DNA from: Ignavibacteria bacterium
GTDB taxonomy: Bacteria; Bacteroidota; Ignavibacteria; Kapaibacteriales; UBA4661
DNA length: 12,935 bases
Assembly: GCA_013298375.1 (NCBI GenBank)
Contig: JAAFHM010000088.1
Coordinates: 1-12,935 of the forward strand
Direction of reading: 5' to 3'
The translations under genes and the position numbers were made by a program. The notes below the pieces were generated by a model, which did not search any database, was not told the origin of the DNA, and saw only the letters and a program-made list of their open reading frames with translations. This document shows, piece by piece, positions 9,801-12,935 of the stretch. Numbering within the stretch: the stretch's first letter is position 1; every line of letters starts with the position of its first letter.

Positions 9801-10694
9801 GTTAATGCCGGATTGCCCGTTGTTGCCCGCACTGACGACTTTTGTCCACGTTATGCCGTTAGCGGATTGATACACATTTCCTTCGGCAGAACCCGCATAG
9901 ATAGTCGTTCCATAGACCGCCAGCGTGCGGAACGTTTTTTCAACGGTCGAACCCGGCACGATGTCCACGAGCGTCCATGTTGCGCCATTGTCCTGCGACC
10001 AATACACGCCGTCGTTCCAAACGGCAGCAAAGAGCGTCCCGCCGAGTGCAACAAGATTGCGGACGGTTTTGCCAGCGAGTGCTGTTCCGGTGGTTGTCCA
10101 TGTTGCGCCGCCGTCTTGAGAGCGATACACGCCGCGTGTGGTTCCGGCGTAGAGATTTGTGCCGAGCGTGTGCAGCGTGTAGGTCGGTAAGCCGCGTTGC
10201 TGCACGGTTGCTTGGGTAGAATTTTGATTGACGACAGGATAGGTGCGGGATTGCCATGCGGCGCTTGCCGATGCACGAGATTGTATGCCTTTGTCCGTTG
10301 CCGCTATGACCGCGCTGCCGAGGAAGACGGCATCGTAAACATCATCATTTGGCAGCCCCAAACTGCCCCACGTTTGCCCCGTGTCCAAGGACTGAAAGAG
10401 CCCTTTATTGGTCGCGGCGAATATCCCCATCACATTTTGCCCCCGTGCTTGCGTGGCAGTGGTGGCGAGCAGATAGACGTTGTGACTGGCAAGAGCAGTC
10501 CAACGCGGCTGCACCGTGGCAGTGGTGGCAAGCCGCAAGGCGGGTTGCTGGGCGAAAAGGGCGGTTGTGCCTTGCACAAAAAGCATACACAGGCAGATAA
10601 CAGCAAGGGAAAACTTCCGATTATGTCGGAATGGTAAAAGAGTAGAGAGAGAGAGAGAGAGAGAACATACCAGAAAAGAAAATTGAAAATACAA
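807..10694 (-). CDS. Giant T9SS-secreted multidomain surface protein: BNR propeller, ~17 IPT/TIG repeats, Ig-like domains, metzincin protease
   Basis: This 3295-codon gene encodes a signal peptide (hydrophobic core about residues 28-47, likely cleavage after ALFA at 48). Five Asp-box/BNR motifs follow (SLDTGQTW 102, SQDGGATW 192, SQDNGATW 233, SANGITW 277, SHNNGQTW 323), then a Gly-rich linker (about 383-407). About 17 IPT/TIG domains (about 525-2165) come next, then four Ig-like domains with an FxVxFxDxxGN-type motif (to about 2590) and ASH/beta-sandwich segments. A metzincin domain (about 2815-3065) has the zinc motif HEIGHLCLGNH at 2972-2982 and a probable Met-turn TIMFHG around Met3021. 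A PKD-like segment and a T9SS type A tail (about 3213-3295, beginning LEQNQPNPFN) end the protein. It should pass the inner membrane by Sec and the outer membrane by T9SS, to act on the cell surface or outside as an adhesin and protease. The start used is a TTG without a clear ribosome binding site; an ATG at 10666-10668 is out of frame because of a GA repeat. The last third is much lower in GC than the TIG part. Confidence 0.93.
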   Translation of the reverse strand: MYFQFSFLVCSLSLSLSTLLPFRHNRKFSLAVICLCMLFVQGTTALFAQQPALRLATTATVQPRWTALASHNVYLLATTATQARGQNVMGIFAATNKGLFQSLDTGQTWGSLGLPNDDVYDAVFLGSAVIAATDKGIQSRASASAAWQSRTYPVVNQNSTQATVQQRGLPTYTLHTLGTNLYAGTTRGVYRSQDGGATWTTTGTALAGKTVRNLVALGGTLFAAVWNDGVYWSQDNGATWTLVDIVPGSTVEKTFRTLAVYGTTIYAGSAEGNVYQSANGITWTKVVSAGNNGQSGINARGVEALASYGTTIVGAAYNGIAVSHNNGQTWALMPVATQNINTIVILPPKPPAKRSSTTTLAAGKQGASLTLVACDGGNGQNYCGGGGVAVGSGGTGGSGAGTGGVSGFSFVGCNPFAPNFTLTPSTAVQQNSPFNITFSVGVSAVLTDFRIEIAAPNNPNSWFDFTTSYSQAAGNTITGTAIIDAGFMQNPGTYRLRVWGIREDGVCTGGYTSESRSFDITPAAPILSMVTVAPAGAYAGQASSLTLTGSNFAAQPNVSIAFFNASAQPMSIPTTPTSFSPTAITVNATIPQPGLYYAEVRNTVNGTTYSSGRVSFTIAVPPAPVLSSVTLPNSALRLVAGATGSITLGGSNFSTSALDGSAGGATVSVNGQNGAWTIASRTASALTVTIPASLAAGTYTLRVVNADGQVSSASQDVLVVPPLAVAASTPETLIVEEASTVTMTGTFRSAATLVDAPNRTGATATSNTAISFGVTIPGANAPTSYSITLSEPTTFGQTALTRTIPVRFPLPALTSITPNELSASTPENGASTTITLAGTGFTTRTSVFAGTRDLSAFITARSQTALTLTFPSGTFPTPEVLQIRAENPGAQVSGTQTLTVKNIAPVFTSVAPQTLVAGEGGNITITGSKFFNASVTQVFVGDDANAVQLAGATVTPTSITVSVPAARVPDIGTLRLTVRNVFGTDTQQADAQTVRIIHAQPTISAIAPALIPAFENSTTLTITGTKFAVGQSTAPIVPARLRVTWVRNNVETALTLLPNPTATELRVSIPAALLTELGTAAVRVQNTDAAESNGGPSANSTVTVVPPRPLLSSVAPATVLAGNVPVMLTVSGAKFIASGIRIILRNTQTGVSRNLTATTFLSNTSVSGFIPSDMQPIAGNYTLEVVNAPDAQGLGGGTSTTTLPLTILNPPPSITNLTPTPNPATVFSPFTLEINGSGFIAGATAVEVDGQAFPPASVTILSPTRLTVSVAAIAVAKNASVRVTNPKTMVGTAEQGGGTATTTLPVVPPVPTVTLAQGNQAGGTLTRNLAGTLTITGSGFVAGATVLLNGQALTTTLVSQTALTAAVPASMLPTHGAIGVAVRNPQFASLGGGTSTPEMSVTVQNPTAVLNGISPNAVTRGFAANITFAGNNFYDGAVVTLASPSGAVVATFATTFVSSNALSITIPSASLPLAGAYTLAVRNSDPTPAFSTARTFTVNNPAAVLGSLSLTEAEAYSTDITLTASGSGFEQGLQAYWTPQGGSRETLPAPTGVSANACTITIPAALLLRAGAFSISLENAAPSLGVSNNLSFTVLDRVPTVSAATPNPIEALSGNTQITITGDFFAPTAEALWDGQVLTRVGTASRTSLVATVTASRLLVATIAAITVRNPQFNGRGGGISTSAHDLTVTNPLPALTNLTPDFVNAGVSRATVTLDGTKFMAVSVVEISDGTVWQAVTTAYVSPTRLSILLSSAALVQPRVLRLRVSSPKINNQGGGTSAELPFIIRPADPTLTRLSPTSATLTATSPSVEITLIGTGFTPASVVRLAGIPTTGTLYLSPTQLRITLARPAGVYALSVANDPILLDGAPQGGGVSGNLSFAFLHPQPILSALLPSTTAANITAWTLRLTGANFLPQSRVSYNGALIATTNVVCVSPTELRAIVPEPPIAATTIPVRVENPLVAGQGGGFSATLPLEVQIPKPIITSLSDYTTAASLVAWTISINGQLFATNATLTLNGQPIAPTSITDTRIRVELPGALMRNVGYYTLAVTNPATVGGGTAEATFTVNNPAPTLVSITPTTTTASNLGSLTFTLTGTQFTTTSSIVLDGPTMNPVSYSMSTGVVFVSPTVLRLTIPQSRITTSGNYTLRVVNPLPGGGQSVTRVFAVTPALPSRSEFVGVPTEIFAGTVDAFSVHFQDQFGNAVAFPATTVNFTNETGSSTGSIALTATTNPTIFRAPATFYTLDGTYRFWISGIATTTGNASFVVNANNDARVEFSNLPTKSIIVGTEIPKFTAKYYDRFNNLTDRGIGDVIFRTSPTGNVIYTIPMERLNEGIYRSKSFSYTTSGTYFLRVRGITLPNTGYSVEAPPQIFGGQSPPVSLEGSTSAIRSHFEEVDVNILAGRNQTDFIVKFYDIYDNLIDYSGLLSFSNSTSASMDGFRSSSGTISLTRLRLGVYRATTTQFTTTGNYTFAVEGVQTTTGTNKFSVSPLSATHLEFSDVARSILVTQNLPQFAVRFYDRYGNITDEGIPTAISYRNILGFGPAQAIPITRMSFGNYISQPTPIEFFATYRLFVNGFTGAALFEVLEPIINTQPPSLTFTGSAINGNNICLGSSEIRMVEIEYANFGSSRLSIGMAPDFQVSLTNATSSFSNALTMTLASTSGTIRLFVKFTPSVVGQKNSIIFISTDGGKSISMIVRGSTIAPVFTALPSTIMFPPTPFSEQGRRSQSYTLTFPCQNATSVTITAPTGFFVRSTLAGCTTYSPTCTIDKTPAVVEVILNPNAAGNYSGEIINSCGILEQRVAVSGTVFQKCDYKLVDTISVLVLYTPGLPGYLAATSDLTFPKTVRDYLETMNNLSPIIFRNSRVNNVAIAIANPEGDPFTFEEVGVANNEFFNLPESGIADRVRITGSNPGSRIAQLRDRYRADVVCVMGWGFISEALGSSRDTLRGINKNDSYIFLGAAGPPDSYVFQHEIGHLCLGNHEPGACTGYGSPYPDGQGFFDGNYACIGDGSFGNGVGTIMFHGYRENMTRIPYWSNPNISYTDTRRNRTFALGTTQSQNMSRVMSVSAQHVANFYPNASNVEILGRDALRSGSRETYIANPCSGGPYTFEWYVTRTRGNTQGPFSGNSYSLTMPIGVAGITLRLVTRDARGETFEQEFFVEAIDFGRTLPIPVVALNNKLSSSLNSSEQSSFFHTFDSQPVSDKKMFSSMTLEQNQPNPFNTDTEIAYTLDRDDNVTLTLHDALGRVVLLIDQAFRRAGRYSFVVQAADLPSGVYRYRLRVGGDVQMKTCIIMK
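2935..4185 (-). repeat. Four tandem Ig-like domains between the TIG array and the protease part
   Basis: Four units of about 95-115 codons begin near SRSEFVGVP, DARVEFSNLP, IRSHFEEVDV and THLEFSDVA. Each carries a strand with the motif VHFQDQFGN, AKYYDRFNN, VKFYDIYDN or VRFYDRYGN, and a later strand ending in a pattern like G-x-Y-R/T-F-x-V-x-G. This resembles filamin- or invasin-type Ig repeats more than TIG domains. The module at the left edge of the window belongs to the same family. The assignment is by eye; the exact Pfam family is not certain. Confidence 0.7.
3865..3995 (-). repeat. Direct repeat copy B, inside the giant gene
   Basis: This is the in-frame partner of the segment at 48-177. 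It encodes the end of the first Ig-like domain and the beginning of the second (ATFYTLDGTYRFWISGI, then DARVEFSNLP). It sits at the point where the giant gene changes from GC-rich (higher coordinates) to AT-richer sequence (lower coordinates). That makes it a candidate crossover site. Confidence 0.85.
4195..9130 (-). repeat. Array of about 17 IPT/TIG domain repeats within the giant gene
   Basis: Each unit of roughly 85-105 codons opens with a pattern like P-x-[IL]-[ST]-x-[IVL]-x-P and then a turn of the type ITGSGF, LTGSNF or LTGTGF, for example PVFTSVAP...ITGSKF and PTLTRLSP...LIGTGF. Many units close with an NP-x(n)-GGG-[TSF] loop. I count 17 units, of which the third (opening PPLAVAASTPETL) and the eleventh (opening AVLGSLSLTEAEA) are divergent. 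IPT/TIG domains are Ig-like folds that typically act as spacers or binding modules in bacterial surface proteins. Unit boundaries are approximate. The repeats are well diverged in DNA, so this is an old array and not a recent tandem amplification. Confidence 0.85.
10644..10664. repeat. (AG)10A dinucleotide microsatellite in the 5' coding region of the giant gene
   Basis: Twenty-one bases of perfect alternating A and G are read on the minus strand as TCT CTC codons (Ser-Leu repeats), 10 codons after the TTG start of the giant gene. The ATG at 10666-10668, just upstream of the tract, is in a different frame: with 10 units it runs to a TAA after 17 codons. Adding one unit (or removing two) brings that ATG into frame with the signal peptide. 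Perfect dinucleotide tracts of this length are prone to slipped-strand changes and are a known basis of phase variation in surface genes. Confidence 0.9.
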
Positions 10695-10918
10695 AAAAAT
10701 TTTGCAAAAATTAGGAGTGTGCTTTGAAGACCATCTGCACGATGATTATGCGGGAATATTACGAAGGCAATAGAGTAGTAAAAGACCCGTAATGAAGCAC
10801 GGGCGCAAACTTAAGGAAAATTTCGGAGATGTGCAAGGAAAAACGTATTGGATGAAGAAAACAAGACCGATAGGGTTCATATTCTTGTTCCGCGCATTGA
10901 TTGTGGTGCTATCACGTA
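10695..10918. other. Intergenic region upstream of the giant gene, no gene seen
   Basis: No convincing coding frame is visible here. It must contain the promoter of the giant gene. The best candidate is a near match to the Bacteroidota -7 element, TAATTTTTG on the minus strand (plus-strand 10705-10713), which has one extra base compared with TAnnTTTG and no clear -33 partner. If it is used, transcription would begin almost at the TTG codon and leave about 30 bases ahead of the ATG at 10666-10668. Confidence 0.4.
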
Positions 10919-10926
10919 CTTGATTC

Positions 10927-11091
10927 GTAACTGGTCAGGTGCGCCTGTCCGTCCTACGCTTTCCGAAGCGTAGAACGGATTACCCGGAAGACTTTTCGAC
11001 AAAAACACGTATAAATTATTACCGGGAAACCCGTGCGACGGCAGCGTTCTTACGGATTGCAGCCGTCGGACGGGAATACCTGACCAGTTAC
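10927..11091. mobile_element. 165-bp miniature inverted-repeat element (IS66-type MITE) with 8-bp target duplication
   Basis: The element begins with GTAACTGGTCAGGT (10927-10940) and ends with its exact inverse complement (11078-11091). The inverted repeats extend imperfectly to about 27 bp (22 of 27 matching). The 8-bp direct repeat CTTGATTC flanks it on both sides (10919-10926 and 11092-11099), as expected for a target-site duplication. IS66-family elements have ends beginning GTAA and make 8-bp duplications, so this is probably a non-autonomous IS66 derivative. It has no room for a transposase and no open frame of note. Internally it can fold into hairpins at 10947-10980 (8-bp core, TCCG loop) and 11030-11074 (about 14 paired positions), so a transcript would be highly structured. 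It sits in the intergenic space between the divergent giant gene and the secreted-protein gene. Confidence 0.85.
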
Positions 11092-11166
11092 CTTGATTCG
11101 TTGTAAAAAAATCTCATCTTCGGGATTGAGTGAAAATTTCTGGCAAAAAATTCCTTTGCTTTGTCG

Positions 11167-11174
11167 TATATTTG
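11167..11174 (+). promoter_or_regulatory. Candidate Bacteroidota -7 promoter element for the gene at 11345
   Basis: TATATTTG matches the Bacteroidota consensus TAnnTTTG exactly. No convincing TTTG-type -33 element lies 19-21 bases upstream; the nearest is a weak TTTCTGG at 11137-11143. If used, transcription would begin near 11181 and leave a leader of about 160 bases before the ATG at 11345. The rest of 11182-11344 shows no gene or clear structure, only a T-rich stretch before the start codon. Confidence 0.35.
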
Positions 11175-11344
11175 CGGGCTGTGTAGGAAATAGTGATTGC
11201 GCTACTTAAACTTTTTGTACCGCTCTTGCTTCCAAAATAATGAAGAGCGCAAGGGAAGGGTAGTAATCGTTCTCAAGGCGCAGTACCAGTAATAGCAACG
11301 TATAATCATCAAATATCACTTCTATTTTTTGTGAGAATTTTTTT

Positions 11345-12154
11345 ATGAAACCACGCACCCACAACACAGCCAACACGAGATTCCAAGCAGGTCTTGTCAT
11401 GCTTTGTGTTGTTCTTTTTGGTCTGGCTCTTTTTGCAAGCCTCCCTGTTTTGGCGCAACAAGAAAAAGTTTTTGTTCCTTCGGCACGGCTTGTTTTTCGG
11501 GCATTAGATTCGCTCTCGAAATCAAAAGTCACGTGGAAAGGCTTGTCGTCCTACAGCAAGACCAGCACCTACAATAGCCGCTTCACTATTGCTCTGAATC
11601 TTGGCTCGCGTGTCAGCGACGCATTTGTGGCTTCGCAAGCAAAAGATGATGAAAAATTCCTCCAAATGGCACTGACGATGAGCGAACTCGCTTCAAAACT
11701 TGGTGCGGAGATTGACCCATCGCTCAATCAAAAAATGTTGGACTTGGTCAAAGCTGCTAATTGGAATGAAGTTCGTACCGTACTGGATAAACAACAAGAG
11801 GAAACTAAGCGAAAATTGAACCGCCTCGACAAGGATGCTTCGGTACTGGTTGTTGTCGGTGGGTGGCTTGAGGGATTGCATATCACCAGTAAAGCGCTTT
11901 CTTCCAACTACAATGAAAGTGCAAGTTCCATCATAGCCAGCCCAAAACTTTTGGAATACCTTGCCGGAGAACTAGGAAACATCAGCACCGGCGCTCGGAA
12001 TCACCAAATTGTCCGCAAACTCGCTCCGGCATTGAATGAAATCAAAAATTTGGTGAATGTCGAAAAAGGAAAACCTGTTCCTGCGGAAAGCATCAAGAAA
12101 ATTTATGCTATTAGCTCCGGTTTGATTAAAGAAATTGAAAATGCGAAAGATTAA
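11345..12154 (+). CDS. Secreted/periplasmic helical protein of unknown function
   Basis: The 269-residue product has a long N-terminal signal peptide: basic residues up to Arg12, a hydrophobic core about residues 16-36, and likely cleavage after VLA at 37, leaving QQEKVF. There is no lipobox, so the mature 232-residue protein should be soluble in the periplasm or secreted. The mature chain is rich in Lys, Leu, Ala, Ser and Glu, with heptad-like patterns (MALTMSELASKL, EIKNLV, SSGLIKEIENAKD) that suggest an all-alpha fold. It has no cysteines and no catalytic motif I recognise. A glycine-bearing hydrophobic stretch (VLVVVGGWLEGLHI) about two thirds along may form a buried helix. No strong ribosome binding site precedes the ATG (only GTGAG), which is common in this group. 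The gene appears to be transcribed alone: neighbours on both sides run the other way and a strong terminator follows. I do not assign a function. Confidence 0.88.
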   Translation: MKPRTHNTANTRFQAGLVMLCVVLFGLALFASLPVLAQQEKVFVPSARLVFRALDSLSKSKVTWKGLSSYSKTSTYNSRFTIALNLGSRVSDAFVASQAKDDEKFLQMALTMSELASKLGAEIDPSLNQKMLDLVKAANWNEVRTVLDKQQEETKRKLNRLDKDASVLVVVGGWLEGLHITSKALSSNYNESASSIIASPKLLEYLAGELGNISTGARNHQIVRKLAPALNEIKNLVNVEKGKPVPAESIKKIYAISSGLIKEIENAKD

Positions 12155-12183
12155 CGCGCCTCAGAAAGAAGCAGTCGTGAAAG

Positions 12184-12220
12184 AAAAAGCCTGTATGGGA
12201 AATCCCGTACAGGCTTTTTT
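12184..12220. terminator. Strong bidirectional rho-independent terminator
   Basis: An A-run and the stem AGCCTGTATGGG face CCCGTACAGGCT across an AAAT loop, followed by six T residues. The stem has 12 pairs including one G-T wobble. Because A-runs and T-runs lie on both sides, it can end transcripts from the gene at 11345-12154 on the plus strand and from the convergent kinase gene on the minus strand, whose stop codon is about 38 bases away. Confidence 0.93.
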
Positions 12221-12257
12221 CAGCCTCGTTGTGACCAATGACCCAATGACCAATTCC

Positions 12258-12935
12258 TCACTCCCGCTCCGACTCCTCGTATTCATCCTGTGCCGAGGGA
12301 AGCTCCACAATAAACGTTGCTCCTTCGCCAAGCATGGATTCGCACCAGACTCGCCCGTTCATCGCCTCGACCATTTTTTTGACGATGCTCAATCCCAAGC
12401 CCGTGCTGTGTTCCCCGCCTGTTGGTTGCGCAGAAAGTCGAGAAAATTTCCCAAAGAGATGGGCTTTATCTTCTTCGCTCAAACCTGGTCCTTCATCTTG
12501 AATCTCAATGCAAGTGTGCCGTCCGTCGGAGGGATTGAGGCGTGTTCGCAGAACAACATTTTTTCCATGCGGTGAGTATTTAATCGCATTGGAAAGCAGG
12601 TTGTCAACGACCTGCATAATGAGGTTTTCGTCCGCATGAACAAACGATGGAGCGGTCAAATCCTTGTGCAGAAGAATATTTTTTTGTGCTGCACGCTCTT
12701 CAAAACTTCCAATGGCATATTCGAGAAGAGAGGAAATCTCAATTGGTTGAATCTGTACCCGCATACCACCACGCTCTAATGCGTTCAAATCCAACAGATT
12801 ACGAATAATCTGAAACATCCTCTCGGCAGATTCGATGATATGGTCGATAAACTCCATACGCTGCTGAACTGTCAAGTTCGTATTATCGTGCTTGATGATA
12901 TTCGCAAAACTGGCAATCGCTCCCAGAGGATTTTT
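12258..12935 (-). CDS. Sensor histidine kinase, C-terminal part (5' end beyond the right edge)
   Basis: The open frame continues to the window edge without a stop, so the start lies outside; 225 residues are visible. The first residues, KNPLGAIASF, match the HisKA box HDLKNPLGAI, which puts the phospho-acceptor histidine just beyond the edge. The dimerisation helix follows, ending around RNLLDLNALERGG. The HATPase domain is complete: N box DNLLSNAIKYSP (about visible residue 111), G1 box DEGPGL (about 147) with an F box (HLFGKF), and G2 box GLGLSI (about 179), then the final GEGATFIVELP strand. It should autophosphorylate from ATP and pass the phosphate to a response regulator; no regulator is in the window. 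The last residues are an acidic tail without a receiver domain, so at this end it is not a hybrid kinase. The sensed signal cannot be inferred because the input domain is missing. Confidence 0.95.
   Translation of the reverse strand, partial: KNPLGAIASFANIIKHDNTNLTVQQRMEFIDHIIESAERMFQIIRNLLDLNALERGGMRVQIQPIEISSLLEYAIGSFEERAAQKNILLHKDLTAPSFVHADENLIMQVVDNLLSNAIKYSPHGKNVVLRTRLNPSDGRHTCIEIQDEGPGLSEEDKAHLFGKFSRLSAQPTGGEHSTGLGLSIVKKMVEAMNGRVWCESMLGEGATFIVELPSAQDEYEESERE

Noticed and set aside
10786..10803. Small hairpin CCCGT/ACGGG next to a short T-run on the minus strand, possible terminator
   Set aside because: There are only five pairs with an 8-base loop, the T-run is interrupted, and no minus-strand gene upstream needs it.
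10927..11091. Known housekeeping RNA (SRP RNA, 6S, RNase P RNA, tmRNA) or riboswitch
   Set aside because: None of the conserved sequence blocks of those RNAs is visible, and the flanking 8-bp direct repeats favour a transposed element.
11206..11532. Minus-strand frame overlapping the start of the secreted-protein gene
   Set aside because: It lies antisense to the signal peptide and leader region, and its residues show no motif. The plus-strand gene explains the region.
12135..12575. Plus-strand frame running through the terminator into the kinase gene
   Set aside because: It crosses a strong terminator and is antisense to conserved HATPase motifs.

Overview
The window most likely comes from a bacterium of the Bacteroidota/Chlorobiota group. 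The main clue is a giant secreted protein that ends in a type IX secretion (T9SS, Por-type) C-terminal sorting domain. A TAnnTTTG-type promoter element in front of another gene fits this group. No rRNA, tRNA or other taxonomic marker is present, so a finer placement is not justified.

Layout: (1) Positions 1-177, minus strand, hold the start of an orphan protein-coding fragment without a start codon. It repeats, at about 80% identity, a stretch inside the giant gene, carries a 1-base frameshift and runs off the left edge. (2) 177-752, minus: a small lipoprotein of unknown function. (3) 807-10694, minus: one gene of 3295 codons. From N to C terminus it encodes a signal peptide, a BNR/Asp-box propeller, about 17 IPT/TIG immunoglobulin-like repeats, four other Ig-like domains, an ASH-like region, a metzincin zinc protease and the T9SS tail. 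(4) 10695-11344 is intergenic. It contains a 165-bp miniature transposable element with GTAA ends and a perfect 8-bp target duplication, which is the IS66-family signature. (5) 11345-12154, plus: a secreted, probably helical protein that I do not recognise. It ends at a strong bidirectional terminator. (6) 12258-12935, minus: the C-terminal part of a sensor histidine kinase, cut by the window edge just after its phospho-acceptor histidine.

Three signals stand out. First, a (GA)10 microsatellite lies in the first codons of the giant gene, next to an ATG that is out of frame at the present repeat number but would be in frame with one more unit. This is the layout of a phase-variable surface protein. 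Second, the giant gene is compositionally split: its TIG part is GC-rich and its last third, with the lipoprotein gene, is AT-richer. The break lies at the segment repeated at the left edge of the window. The low-GC block (protease, sorting tail and lipoprotein) is therefore bracketed by direct repeats, like an exchangeable C-terminal cassette beside an orphan alternative cassette. Third, there is the miniature element itself.

The giant protein and the lipoprotein may be expressed together (same strand, 54 bp apart) and act at the cell surface as adhesin/protease and accessory protein. That functional link is inference.
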